Assembly (NCBI RefSeq): GCF_007833165.1
Contig: NZ_VOBQ01000015.1
Coordinates: 156,238-220,237 of the forward strand
Length of the DNA: 64,000 nucleotides
DNA from: Caenimonas sedimenti
Lineage (GTDB): Bacteria > Pseudomonadota > Gammaproteobacteria > Burkholderiales > Burkholderiaceae_C
Direction: 5' to 3'
The position numbers were made by a program, and so were the translations under genes. A model generated the notes under the pieces. It made no database searches, was not told where the DNA came from, and saw nothing but the letters and a program-made list of their open reading frames with translations. Below, piece by piece: positions 26,285 through 34,760 of the stretch (the stretch's first letter is position 1; the number at the start of each line of letters is the position of its first letter).

Positions 26285-27082
26285 TCACATCGCCTTGAAC
26301 AGATGAGCGTACAACCGGCTCACTGCCAGCTTCTCCGCTCTTCCGCGCAGCGCCAGATGCAGCTTCCCCGCCTCGTCCCGGTGCACGCTGTCGATCGCCG
26401 TGGCGCGCACGACCGTCCCGCGATGCACCTGCCAGAACACCTGCGGGTCCAGCTGAGGCAGCAACTCCTTGAGTGCCGTGCGGATGAGGTACTCGTTCTT
26501 CTCCGTCAACACGCGCACGTACTTGTCGGCGGCTTCGAAGTAGAGGATCTCCTCGACAGGAACCATGCGGATGCTGGTGCCCACGCTGGCCTGCACCACC
26601 TTCAGCAGCGGCTGCGGCGGCGCGGCCAGCAAGTGGCGCAACTGGCCCAGCGTGGCTTCGAGGTTGTTGTGGGCTGCGCCCCCGGCAGCCGCGCGCTGCG
26701 ACAACAAGTCGCGCAGCTTCGCTACCGTCTTCTGCAGCCGGGCCGGTTGCACAGGCTTCAGCACATAGTCGACCGCTTGGGCTTCGAAGGCCTGCACCGC
26801 GTACTGGTCGTACGCGGTCACGAACACCACCGCCGGGAAAGGCGCACCATCCGGCCATTCCTCGGCCAGTTCCGCCGCGGCTTCCAAGCCGGTCTGCCCT
26901 GGCATGCGGATGTCGAGGAACAGCACGTCGGGCTTCAACGCCAGCGCCTGCGTCACCGCCGACGCGCCATCTCCCACGGTCGCGATCACCTTCAGCTCGG
27001 GCCAGGCGCGCGCCAGCTCGGCCTGCAGCGCCTGCGCGAGCAGCGGCTCGTCTTCGGCGATCAACGCGGTGCCGGCAGTCAT
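26285..27082 (-). CDS. LytTR-family response regulator
   Basis: 265 aa. The receiver domain (residues 5-125) has ALIAEDEPLLAQAL, the phospho-acceptor Asp in DVLFLDIRMPGQTGLEA (near 55), VVFVTAYDQYAVQAFE and the Lys in VDYVLKPVQPARLQ. The LytTR DNA-binding domain (about 160-262) has VEEILYFEAADKYVRVLTEK, and FWQVHRGTVVR. It overlaps the kinase gene by four bases and is its cognate regulator. LytTR proteins bind pairs of short direct repeats; likely targets are the same operon or nearby genes, not shown here. Confidence 0.93.
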   Translation of the reverse strand: MTAGTALIAEDEPLLAQALQAELARAWPELKVIATVGDGASAVTQALALKPDVLFLDIRMPGQTGLEAAAELAEEWPDGAPFPAVVFVTAYDQYAVQAFEAQAVDYVLKPVQPARLQKTVAKLRDLLSQRAAAGGAAHNNLEATLGQLRHLLAAPPQPLLKVVQASVGTSIRMVPVEEILYFEAADKYVRVLTEKNEYLIRTALKELLPQLDPQVFWQVHRGTVVRATAIDSVHRDEAGKLHLALRGRAEKLAVSRLYAHLFKAM

Positions 27083-28113
27083 GCGGCGGCCGGCAGATGG
27101 ATGATGGCGCGCGCGCCTTCGGCTTCATTCGCGCTGAACGCCAGCCCGGCGCCGTCGCCGTACAGCGTCGCCAGCCGCTCGCGCACCTGGTTCAGCCCGA
27201 AGCCCTTGCCCGGGCCGGGTGCAGGCGCGGTGCCCACACCCGTGTCGCTCACCTCGAGCACGATGCGCTCGCCGTCGCGCCGCGCGCTGACCTGGATGCG
27301 CCCGCCCTGCACCTTGGGCTCCAGCCCGTGCTGGATGCTGTTCTCCACCAGGGGCTGCAGCAGCAGCGTGGGGATGGGCTGGCTGGCGAGTTCGGCCGGG
27401 AGGTCCAGCGCATACGCCAGGCGCGAGCCCATGCGGATGGCCATCAGTTCCAGGTAGTCACGCAAACGGTCGAACTCGGCTTGCAGGCTGTGCGTGGGCG
27501 CGCGCGACGCGTTCAGCGTGGCGCGCAGGTAGGCAATGATGTGGTCCAGCATCTGCTGGGCCCGCTGCGCGTCGACGCCGATCAGCGCGCGCAGGTTGGC
27601 CAGCGTGTTGAACAGCATGTGCGGCTCCAGCTGCGCCTCCAGCAGCTTGAGGCGCGCCTCGTTGGCGTGCTGGCGCTCTTCCACCATCTTGCGTTCGAGG
27701 TAGGCGCTCTTGTTGACGCTGTAGAAGTAGAAGATGCCGACCACGCCCGCGATGGCCGACACCAGGATGTCGCGCGTGCGGTCGCGCGGCGTGTAGACCG
27801 GCGTGCCGGCGTAGAGCCCAAGGACCCGGCAAAGCAGGTCGGCCACCGCGTTGCCGCCCAGGTAGCCGACGATCAGCCCGCCCGCCACGAGCAGCGCACC
27901 GGGGAGCCCCGCGGGCCAGCCTGTTTCGGTGCGGAAGCCGTGGCGGCCCAGGTCGACGATCGCCCAGGTGATCGTGCCGATGCACAACGAATACACCACC
28001 GAGGGGCCATAGAGCCGCTCCGGCGTGAAGGCGTACTGGATGGCCGAAACCGCGAGGCAGAAGGCCCACACCTGCAGCGCATGCCGCAGCTTGGAGAGCC
28101 AGTCGATCTTCAC
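27079..28113 (-). CDS. LytS/YpdA-type sensor histidine kinase
   Basis: 344 aa. Four membrane helices occupy residues about 10-150 (VWAFCLAVSAIQYAFT, VYSLCIGTITWAIVDLG, GALLVAGGLIVGYLGG, ILVSAIAGVVGIFYFY). The His_kinase domain begins RLKLLEAQLEPHMLFNTLANLR-like: the phospho-His is in EPHMLFNTLAN, and the ATP domain has LLLQPLVENSIQHGLEP and VSDTGVG. The sensor part has no recognised ligand domain, so the membrane helices themselves may sense. It overlaps the upstream 2TM gene and the downstream regulator by four bases each, so all three are translated as a unit. Confidence 0.92.
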   Translation of the reverse strand: MKIDWLSKLRHALQVWAFCLAVSAIQYAFTPERLYGPSVVYSLCIGTITWAIVDLGRHGFRTETGWPAGLPGALLVAGGLIVGYLGGNAVADLLCRVLGLYAGTPVYTPRDRTRDILVSAIAGVVGIFYFYSVNKSAYLERKMVEERQHANEARLKLLEAQLEPHMLFNTLANLRALIGVDAQRAQQMLDHIIAYLRATLNASRAPTHSLQAEFDRLRDYLELMAIRMGSRLAYALDLPAELASQPIPTLLLQPLVENSIQHGLEPKVQGGRIQVSARRDGERIVLEVSDTGVGTAPAPGPGKGFGLNQVRERLATLYGDGAGLAFSANEAEGARAIIHLPAAA

Positions 28114-28406
28114 TGGTCGCCGCGCTCGCGCTGCAGCCGCTCGCGCTCCTTGCGCACCATGCTTTCGCGCAGCCCGCTGCCGGTGCCCAGCACGAATACC
28201 GAGATGCCGTGGAACGCGAGGCCGACGCCCCAGCCCAGGAGCGGGAACACCGACCAGCGGCGGTGCCCGAACCCGTATTCGGAGATGGCGAACAGGAACA
28301 GGTTCACCAGCAGGTAGATGGCGGCGTGCGAATACCAGCCCAACTTCGCCCCCGCGCGCTTGCGCGCGAGGCGGTCGATTTCTTCGGGGGACAACGGGGT
28401 GGGCAT
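28110..28406 (-). CDS. 2TM-domain membrane protein, copy next to the kinase
   Basis: 98 aa. After a basic helix (EEIDRLARKRAGAKLGW) come two membrane helices (HAAIYLLVNLFLFAISEYG and FPLLGWGVGLAFHGISVFV) joined by a short loop with HRRWSVF, then a charged tail (LRESMVRKERERLQ). This is the 2TM domain, which also occurs fused to histidine kinases in other bacteria. It overlaps the kinase gene by four bases, pointing to a role in that kinase's membrane complex. A paralogue with the same plan is at 30438-30725 in the same array. Confidence 0.85.
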   Translation of the reverse strand: MPTPLSPEEIDRLARKRAGAKLGWYSHAAIYLLVNLFLFAISEYGFGHRRWSVFPLLGWGVGLAFHGISVFVLGTGSGLRESMVRKERERLQRERGDQ

Positions 28407-28429
28407 GGCGGGCGCGAGTTCAATTCATT

Positions 28430-29392
28430 CTAGTGGCAGGCCCGCACCACGGCCGCCACGGCGGCAGGCTCCAGCGTGAGGCCGATGTGGTTGACCCCGG
28501 GAACCAGCGTCACGGGCACCGTGCGCCCAGCCGCGGCCAGCACTTCGGCATAGCGCGGGGCGTCGAACAGTTCGTCGGCGCTGCCAGCCACCAGGCGAAC
28601 GTCGCCGCGCGCATTGCGCACGCTGGCGCGGTAATCGTCGCCGGGGCCGAAAGCGCTGGCGAGCGTGAACGAATAGCTGGGGGTGAGGAAGCGGCTGGCG
28701 GCTTCGTCCAACGCGAAGTTCAGCACCGGCAGGTCACCCCACGCGCGGATGCCGAAGCGGTCCAGCATGGTCAGCGCGATCATGCGCGGCAGGCCGACCG
28801 CTGCCCAGTGGTCGTTCCCCGGCTTGTTGGTGGGCGCGTCATGGCGCAGGAAGGGCGCGAGCAGCACATAGCGGTCGAACAGCTGCTGGCGGCTGCCGCC
28901 CGCCATGCGCAGCGCGAAGCCGCCGCCGGAGGAAAAGCCCACCAGCGTGCTCGGGCCGGCGTGCGGCACGGCCTTCATGAAGTCCTCGACGTCGTCTTCG
29001 AGCTGGCCGATGTACGCGGCGTGGCCACGCGGGCCGGAGTCGCCGTGGCCACGCATGTCGAGCGAGGCCACGCTGAAGCCCGCCTGCGCCAGCCCCTGGG
29101 CCAGCATATGCATCGATTGCCCGCGGCCGGACGAGCCATGGACCAGCACGACGCGCCGGCCATTGGGTGCCTGCGTGCCCGTTGCGGGATAGTGCAGCCA
29201 GGCCAGTGACGCGCCGTCGCGGGCCTGGAAGCGCCGGGCTGGCGGCACGGCGCTGAAGTCGACCTTGGCGAAGGGCGCGTTCACGCTGGCCAGCGGCGCT
29301 GCCTTGGCCGGGCCGCCGAAGGCGATAGCGGCGGCGAATGCGAGCACCAGTAGAGCGGCTATGCAGCTGGTGACGATCACGGCGGCTTTCAC
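28430..29392 (-). CDS. Alpha/beta hydrolase with N-terminal membrane anchor
   Basis: 320 aa. Residues 1-25 form a signal or anchor helix (IVTSCIAALLVLAFAAAIAFG). The oxyanion region is VVLVHGSSGRGQSMH, the nucleophile elbow is VGFSSGGGFAL, the acid is probably in VAGSADELFDAP and the His in GVNHIGLTLEP, a complete triad. This resembles lysophospholipase-type serine hydrolases facing the periplasm. It overlaps the preceding hydrolase gene by four bases. The substrate is unknown; the pairing with a sensor kinase and membrane proteins suggests an envelope-related role. Confidence 0.85.
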   Translation of the reverse strand: MKAAVIVTSCIAALLVLAFAAAIAFGGPAKAAPLASVNAPFAKVDFSAVPPARRFQARDGASLAWLHYPATGTQAPNGRRVVLVHGSSGRGQSMHMLAQGLAQAGFSVASLDMRGHGDSGPRGHAAYIGQLEDDVEDFMKAVPHAGPSTLVGFSSGGGFALRMAGGSRQQLFDRYVLLAPFLRHDAPTNKPGNDHWAAVGLPRMIALTMLDRFGIRAWGDLPVLNFALDEAASRFLTPSYSFTLASAFGPGDDYRASVRNARGDVRLVAGSADELFDAPRYAEVLAAAGRTVPVTLVPGVNHIGLTLEPAAVAAVVRACH

Positions 29393-30420
29393 GGCAGCAG
29401 GTGCTTGCGCAGGAAGGCGGCGATCTTGCGATCGACCTCGGGCAGCACGGTGCGGTCGAAGCCGGGCGGGTCACCCAGCATCGCCAGTTCGAGTTCGCCC
29501 AGCAGGTGCGCGGGGGGCGGCGGCGAGAGCAGCGCGCCATGGCCGGCGTTCGGCAGGTGCGCGATGCGTTCGCAGCCCGAGCACACGGCCAGCACCTGGT
29601 CGGAGTGGAAGCGGGGCACCAGCCAGGCGTCCAGCCCCACCGTCACCAGGCCCAGCGGCACGCGCGGTTTGGCCAGCGACTGCATGTCGAAGTCGGCGGC
29701 CACGGGCACGCCGGCCACCACGGCGCGGATGCGCGGCTCGTCGTGCAGCTGCCAGGTGTCGTCGCCGAACTTCCAGCGGATGGCGCGCAGCGACACGGCC
29801 TTCTTGAGGCCGTCCCAGCTGTCGCCGCGCAGGCGCGTCAGCAGGCCCATGCAGGTGTGGAAGTCATCAGCGATGTGGGCCTCGCAGTGGCGCACGAACT
29901 GGCCGGGGGACCAGCGCCCCCCGGCCAGGCTGAGTGCGGTGTGTCCGCCGGCCGACATGCCGTACATGCCGACCTTGTCCAGGGTGAGCAGCGGCGCGAA
30001 GCGTGCGTCCGCGCCCACCACGTCGATGGCCCGCGACACTTCGGCCGGCCGCAGCTTCCAGCTGTCGGGCCCGCGCTTGGACGTGTCGGTGTGGTTGTCG
30101 CCGCGATGGCGGGGCAGGGCCACGACGAAGCCATCGTCGACCAGCACGCGGGCCAGGTTCGCGTAGACCCAGGGCGCGCCGCCGGACCCGTGCGAGATCA
30201 CCACCAGCCGGCCATTGCCGCGCGCTGGTGCGCCGTCGCGCGCCACCTGCAGGGTGAAGGGGCCGAGCCGTTCGGCGCGTTCAGCCGCGGCGGTGGGGTA
30301 GTAGACGGTGACGGGGCCGTCGTCGACGCCGGACAGCTCGGTGAGGCCCACGGCGGCCTGCGCGCAGGCCGCGACGAACGAGAGGGCACAGGCCAGGAGA
30401 AAGGGCGCGTAGCGGTGCAT
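29389..30420 (-). CDS. Exported dienelactone-hydrolase/PAF-acetylhydrolase-like serine hydrolase
   Basis: 343 aa. A signal peptide (LLACALSFVAACAQA) ends near residue 22. The hydrolase core has VVISHGSGGAPWVYANLA, LPRHRGDNHTD, the nucleophile GMYGMSAGGHTAL and the late His in NAGHGALLSP. The pattern matches predicted dienelactone hydrolases of the PAF-acetylhydrolase type, which cleave esters in the periplasm. It starts 17 bases after the 2TM paralogue and overlaps the next hydrolase by four bases (ATGA), so both hydrolases are made together. Confidence 0.85.
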   Translation of the reverse strand: MHRYAPFLLACALSFVAACAQAAVGLTELSGVDDGPVTVYYPTAAAERAERLGPFTLQVARDGAPARGNGRLVVISHGSGGAPWVYANLARVLVDDGFVVALPRHRGDNHTDTSKRGPDSWKLRPAEVSRAIDVVGADARFAPLLTLDKVGMYGMSAGGHTALSLAGGRWSPGQFVRHCEAHIADDFHTCMGLLTRLRGDSWDGLKKAVSLRAIRWKFGDDTWQLHDEPRIRAVVAGVPVAADFDMQSLAKPRVPLGLVTVGLDAWLVPRFHSDQVLAVCSGCERIAHLPNAGHGALLSPPPPAHLLGELELAMLGDPPGFDRTVLPEVDRKIAAFLRKHLLP

Positions 30421-30437
30421 GACGGGCTCCTTCGTGC

Positions 30438-30725
30438 TTACCAGGGATCCCGCTGGAGCTGCTGGCGCTCGTGCCGCAGCAGGCGCTCGTGCAAACCGCC
30501 GCCGCCGGTGATGGCGAAGACGACGAAGCCGTGGATCGCGAGGCCGATGCCCCAGCCGAAGAAGGGGAAGATGGCCCAGTTGCGATCGCTCATCGAGGAG
30601 AGGATCGCCATCATGATGTTGACGGCGACGAAGACCAGGGCATGGATGATCCAGCCCAGCTTGGCGCTGGCACGGCGGCGGGCCTGGCGTTCGAGTTCGG
30701 CGTTGGCGAGCGTGGCGTTGTTCAT
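30438..30725 (-). CDS. 2TM-domain membrane protein, second copy
   Basis: 95 aa from ATG 30725. The plan is the same as in the protein at 28110: a basic start (ELERQARRRASAKLGW), helices IIHALVFVAVNIMMAILSS and FPFFGWGIGLAIHGFVVFA, and a charged tail (LLRHERQQLQ). The two are clear paralogues. It is the third gene of the array, between DUF6622 and the exported hydrolase. AGGAGCCCC lies before the start. Confidence 0.85.
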   Translation of the reverse strand: MNNATLANAELERQARRRASAKLGWIIHALVFVAVNIMMAILSSMSDRNWAIFPFFGWGIGLAIHGFVVFAITGGGGLHERLLRHERQQLQRDPW

Positions 30726-30736
30726 GGTGGGGCTCC

Positions 30737-31297
30737 TTAGGCGTTGACGGTGGAGAGGGAAGCGGCGGGACGGAAGGCCAGGCGCAGCAGGCGCACGGCG
30801 CGGCCGGTGAACAGGCCGTTGAACACGCCGTACAGGGCGGAGATCGACACGGCGAAGCCGAAGTCCGTCTTCAGCGCCGGCTGCATGGCGAGTTCGATGC
30901 CGACGACGTACTTGGTGAGGAAGATGCCCAGGATCAGCAGCAGCGGCACCGCGCTGCCCGGCAGCGCGAAGGTGCGCGAAGCCGCGTCGTAACGGGTGCC
31001 CGCGGCTGGGGCGGCGACGCCGATCAGCGCGGACACCAGTGCGGCGGCGGCCAGCCAGGCGCCGAGCGCCCAGGCCAGCGCCCCGGAGGCGCGGAAGTCG
31101 GCCGCCATGCTGAAGAGCGCAAAACCGGCCATGGCGATGGGCATGATCGCGATGCGCACCAGGCTGGCATGGCGGGCCCGCAACTGGCTGATGCCCAGCG
31201 CGAGCAGCGCGGCGAGCAAGCCCCACACCCAGGTGGGCGTGCGGGCGATGACGGTGACCACGGCCTCGGGGTGGTTCGCGATGAGTTGAAGCAGCAT
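30737..31297 (-). CDS. DUF6622-like membrane protein
   Basis: 186 aa from ATG 31297 (AGGAG upstream). At least four membrane helices: TPTWVWGLLAALLALGISQL, the region around IAIMPIAMAGFALFS, AWALGAWLAAAALVSALIG, and VPLLLILGIFLTKYVVGIE. The opening PTWVWGLLAALL with RARHASLVRI is the pattern of a small membrane family in Proteobacteria that I know as DUF6622. The function is unknown. It lies 11 bases upstream of the 2TM gene and 35 bases after the DUF2306-like gene. Confidence 0.7.
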   Translation of the reverse strand: MLLQLIANHPEAVVTVIARTPTWVWGLLAALLALGISQLRARHASLVRIAIMPIAMAGFALFSMAADFRASGALAWALGAWLAAAALVSALIGVAAPAAGTRYDAASRTFALPGSAVPLLLILGIFLTKYVVGIELAMQPALKTDFGFAVSISALYGVFNGLFTGRAVRLLRLAFRPAASLSTVNA

Positions 31298-31332
31298 GAC
31301 GGGTTCTCCTGGAAGATCGGATGGAATGAGGG

Positions 31333-31746
31333 TCAGACGAGGCCGAGCCACTGGCCGAAGACCAGTTGGCCGAGATAGCGTTGGGGCAGCAGCGTGAAGC
31401 CGCCGGCGACGATGCAGGCGCCGATGTAGAGGCGCTGCATCGTCTTGCGGTGGGCGTCGATGTTGCCCTTGGCGAGGAACCAGAAGGCGCCGAACAGGCC
31501 CACCAGGGTCACCGGCACCAGCAGGTGGATGGGGGTGTAGCCGGCGATGTTGGGCAGCGAGTAGTCGCGGATGAAGATGGCCGAGACGGCCGTGATGAGC
31601 ATCAGCGTGACCCAGGCGTAGCCGAAGGCGCGGTGCAGCTTCGGGCGGGCGGTGCGGCCGCGGCGGGCCCACAGCGCGATGGGGCCGGTGACGATGGCGG
31701 CCAGGGCGGCGGTCATGTGGACGGCGATCACGGGGGTCATCTGCAT
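31333..31746 (-). CDS. DUF2306-like membrane protein, first gene of the array
   Basis: 137 aa from ATG 31746 (AGGAGAACG upstream). Four membrane helices: VIAVHMTAALAAIVTGPIAL, YAWVTLMLITAVSAIFI, IHLLVPVTLVGLFGAFWFL and LYIGACIVAGGFTLLPQ. The motif RAFGYAWVTLM with HRKTMQRLYIGA is typical of DUF2306, which resembles cytochrome-b561-like bundles; no bound cofactor is shown. It heads an eight-gene leftward array ending with the LytTR regulator, and starts back-to-back with the macA-like gene, so the 190 bases between hold both promoters. Confidence 0.75.
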   Translation of the reverse strand: MQMTPVIAVHMTAALAAIVTGPIALWARRGRTARPKLHRAFGYAWVTLMLITAVSAIFIRDYSLPNIAGYTPIHLLVPVTLVGLFGAFWFLAKGNIDAHRKTMQRLYIGACIVAGGFTLLPQRYLGQLVFGQWLGLV

Positions 31747-31938
31747 GGCGTTCTCCTGGTCGGTTGCGGTTGTCTGGAGCGGACTTTGCGCGGCGGGGCC
31801 CGGCGGGGCCACCGGCCTGGGACGAAACGCGGTTCGGGCGGCGCGAAATGCAGACGCCGGGGAGTGAAATGCAGCCGCTTTACACGCTGGAGACATGGCC
31901 GGCGTGCGGTACGGATGAGCCGTTCCTACAATCCGGTG

Positions 31939-33978
31939 ATGAAAAAGCTCTCCTGGAAGCTGTGGGCCGGCGGCGCGGCGTTGCTGGCGCTGGCGGGCGG
32001 CGGCGGCTGGTGGTGGATGCAGGCGCGGGCTCCCGAGGCCAGCTACCGCACCGGCAAGCTGGAGCGGGGCACCCTGCAAGCCACCGTGTCGGCCTCCGGC
32101 ACGGTGACCCCGGTCACCCAGGTGGTGGTGGGCACGCAGGTCTCCGGCCAGATCAAGGAGCTGTACGTCGACTTCAATTCCGAGGTGAAGGCGGGCCAGC
32201 TGATCGCCATGATCGACCCCGAGACCTTCGAGTACCGGGTGCGCCAGGCCCAGGCCGACGTCGAGGCTTCGCAGGCCGCCGTGCTGACGGCCCAGGCCAA
32301 TTCGGCCGCATCCCGGGCTTCGGTCTCGCGGGCCAAGGTCGACCACACCGAGGCGCAGCGCGACTACGAACGCAAGAAGTCGCTGGTGGAGAAGCAGTTC
32401 ATCACCCAGAGCGAGGCCGACAAGGCGCAGGCGCTGGTGAACACCACGCGCGAAAGCATGGCCTCGGCCGACGCCCAGCTGGGCGTGACCGAGGCGCAGG
32501 TGAAGAGCGCGCAGGCCAACGTGCAGCAGCGGCTGGCGGCGCTGGCGCAGGCGCGGGTGGACCTGGCCCGCACCCGGATCCTGTCGCCGGTGAACGGCAT
32601 CGTCATCAAGCGCGCGATCGAGAAGGGCCAGACGGTGGCGGCCAGCCTCTCGTCGCCCGAGCTGTTCGTCATCGCCCAGAACCTGCAGGACATGCAGGTG
32701 GAGGCCAGCGTGGACGAGAGCGACGTCAGCCGCATCCGCCTCGGCCAGCGCGCGACGTTCACCGTGGATGCCTTCCCGGGCCAGACCTTCGAGGGCGAGA
32801 TCCGCCAGGTGCGCAAGGCGGCCCAGACGGTCGCCAGCGTGGTGACCTATGTCGCCGTGCTGGGCTTCTCCAATACCGGCGGCCGCCTGCTGCCAGGGAT
32901 GACGGCCAACGTGCGGGTCGTGACGGACGTGCGCGAGAACGTGCTGAAGGTGCCGAACGCGGCGCTGCGGGTGCGCATCGCGGGCGTGGAGCCGGCGGGA
33001 GCGCCGGGCAAGCCGGCGTCGGGCGCTGCTGGTGCCGTGACCACGGGGCAGGCGGGCTGGTCGCTGTTCTCGTTAGCCAACGCGCAGCCGGCCGGTGGCC
33101 GCGCGGGCGGTGGCCTGGCGGCGATGAAGGAACGGCTGGTGGCCGAGTTGTCGCTCACCGCGGAGCAGCAGGCCAAGTTCGATGCGATCACGGAGGACCT
33201 GCGGCCCAAGTTCCAGGCCCTGCGCGACCTGCCGGAGGGCGAGCGGCGCGAGGCGCGCGACAAGGTGCTGGCCGAGATGCGCGGGCGCATCGCCGCGATG
33301 CTGAATGCCGAGCAGAAGGGGAAGTACGCGCAGATGCAGGCCCAGGCGGCGGGGCAGGCGCAGGCGAACGCGCAGGCACCGGCTGCCGCCGCGGCGACCG
33401 CGCCTGCCGCATCGTCGGCGGCACCTGCCGCCGGGCCGGTCGTGCCCAAGGCAGCCGCCAAGGCGCCCGCGCCAGCGGCCCCAGCTGCAGCCGCCCCCGC
33501 GCCCGGCGGCGGCGGCGGCCCCCTGGCCGAATTCCGCAACCGCCTCGTCACCGAACTTCAGCTCGACGCCGCGCAGAAAGACAAGGTCGATGCGATCTAC
33601 GCGGACGCGCGGCCCAAGTTCGGGCAACTGCGTGAGCTGCCGCAGGAGGAGCGTGGCAAGGCGCGCGAGCGCCTCACGGCCGACATCCGCGCGCGCATCG
33701 CCGACTTGCTGACGCCCGAGCAGAAGACCAAGTACCAGGCCATCATGGCCGAGGTGGCCGGCCGCGGCGTCACGCGCGGGCGCATCTTCCTGCTGGGGGA
33801 AGACGGCAAGCCCCGGGCCTTCAACGTGCGGCTGGGCATCACCGACGGCACGATGACCGAGCTGCTGGTGGCCCCCGCGGACGCCGGGGAACTGAAGGAG
33901 GGCGCCCATGTGATCACCGCCGTCTCCACGCCCGCGGCGGCCAGGCCCGCCGGCACCAGCCCGCGCATGGCCTTCTGA
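31939..33978 (+). CDS. macA: MacA-type efflux adaptor with a duplicated LTxxQ-like insert
   Basis: 679 aa from ATG 31939 (ATG 31915 also possible); MacA is usually near 390. Residues 5-30 are a membrane anchor. The lipoyl/barrel parts are normal: VVVGTQVSGQIKELYVDF, a coiled-coil hairpin rich in Ala/Gln, then RTRILSPVNGIVIKRAI. Inside the membrane-proximal domain (after LKVPNAALRVR) about 250 residues are inserted: a copy LSLTAEQQAKFDAI ... MLNAEQKGKYAQM, an Ala/Pro linker, and a second copy LQLDAAQKDKVDAI ... LLTPEQKTKYQAI. Each copy looks like a Spy/CpxP-type LTxxQ helical unit. The domain resumes with GRIFLLGEDGKPRAFNVRLG. The stop overlaps the ATPase start. Confidence 0.9.
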   Translation: MKKLSWKLWAGGAALLALAGGGGWWWMQARAPEASYRTGKLERGTLQATVSASGTVTPVTQVVVGTQVSGQIKELYVDFNSEVKAGQLIAMIDPETFEYRVRQAQADVEASQAAVLTAQANSAASRASVSRAKVDHTEAQRDYERKKSLVEKQFITQSEADKAQALVNTTRESMASADAQLGVTEAQVKSAQANVQQRLAALAQARVDLARTRILSPVNGIVIKRAIEKGQTVAASLSSPELFVIAQNLQDMQVEASVDESDVSRIRLGQRATFTVDAFPGQTFEGEIRQVRKAAQTVASVVTYVAVLGFSNTGGRLLPGMTANVRVVTDVRENVLKVPNAALRVRIAGVEPAGAPGKPASGAAGAVTTGQAGWSLFSLANAQPAGGRAGGGLAAMKERLVAELSLTAEQQAKFDAITEDLRPKFQALRDLPEGERREARDKVLAEMRGRIAAMLNAEQKGKYAQMQAQAAGQAQANAQAPAAAAATAPAASSAAPAAGPVVPKAAAKAPAPAAPAAAAPAPGGGGGPLAEFRNRLVTELQLDAAQKDKVDAIYADARPKFGQLRELPQEERGKARERLTADIRARIADLLTPEQKTKYQAIMAEVAGRGVTRGRIFLLGEDGKPRAFNVRLGITDGTMTELLVAPADAGELKEGAHVITAVSTPAAARPAGTSPRMAF

Positions 33979-34760
33979 TGGCGCTGATCCAGGCGCGCGG
34001 CCTGACCAAGGTCTACGCCATGGGCGACCAGACCGTGCACGCGCTGCGTGGCGTGTCGCTCGACATCGAGGAGGGCGGCTTCGTGGCCATCATGGGCGCC
34101 TCCGGCTCCGGCAAGTCGACGCTCATGAACATCCTGGGCTGCCTCGACCTGCCGACGGAAGGGCAGTACCGGCTGGCGGACGAGCCGGTGGAACAGATGG
34201 CGCCCGACCAGCTGGCGTCCATCCGCAACCGGCGCATCGGCTTCGTGTTCCAGCAGTTCAACCTGCTGCCGCGCACGTCGGCGGTGGAGAACGTCGAGCT
34301 GCCGATGGTCTATGCGGGCGTGAAGGCGGCGGACCGGCGGGCGCGGGCGATGGAAGCCTTGTCGCATGTGGGCCTGGCCCAGCGTGCCAGCCACACCCCT
34401 TCGGAGCTGTCGGGCGGCCAGCAGCAGCGCGTGGCGATCGCGCGGGCCCTCGTCAACAAGCCGCAGCTGATCCTGGCCGACGAGCCCACGGGGGCGCTGG
34501 ATTCGCAGACCAGCGAGGACATCATGCGGCTGCTGACGGAATTGAATGCGCAGGGCATGACCGTCGTGCTGGTCACGCACGAGAGCGACATCGCGGCGTG
34601 GGCGCGGCGCAAGATCGTGTTTCGGGACGGGCATGTCGTCGAGGATTCGACGGTGGTCGTCCCCCAAGCTGTCATCCCGGACTTGATCCGGGATCCATCG
34701 ATGCATGGCACGGCGCCGCCATGGATTGCGGGTCAAGCCCGCAATGACAGCCCGGCATGA
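33978..34760 (+). CDS. macB: MacB-type ABC transporter ATP-binding protein
   Basis: 260 aa. Walker A is GASGSGKST (near residue 39), the signature [15 protein letters not shown], Walker [13 protein letters not shown] and the switch His in VLVTHESD. This is a LolD/MacB-type ATPase that drives the permease encoded next. The natural end is expected near GHVVEDS; the last 27 residues ([10 protein letters not shown] ... IAGQARNDS) are encoded by a dispersed palindromic repeat at 34671-34748. The stop codon, just beyond the repeat, overlaps the permease ATG, so the insertion kept the reading frame and the coupling. In E. coli MacB the ATPase and permease are one chain; here they are split. Confidence 0.92.
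   Translation: MALIQARGLTKVYAMGDQTVHALRGVSLDIEEGGFVAIMGASGSGKSTLMNILGCLDLPTEGQYRLADEPVEQMAPDQLASIRNRRIGFVFQQFNLLPRTSAVENVELPMVYAGVKAADRRARAMEALSHVGLAQRASHTPSELSGGQQQRVAIARALVNKPQLILADEPTGALDSQTSEDIMRLLTELNAQGMTVVLVTHESDIAAWARRKIVFRDGHVVEDSTVVVPQAVIPDLIRDPSMHGTAPPWIAGQARNDSPA
34671..34748. repeat. Palindromic repeat, family B, inside the ATPase coding sequence
   Basis: Outer arms GTCATCCCGGACTTGATCCG and GGGTCAAGCCCGCAATGAC, with GGATCCAT and ATGGATTG inside. Other copies lie at 35996-36082 and 50701-50770. It is read through as [10 protein letters not shown] ... AGQARNDS, a peptide that appears wherever this repeat enters genes. Confidence 0.9.
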
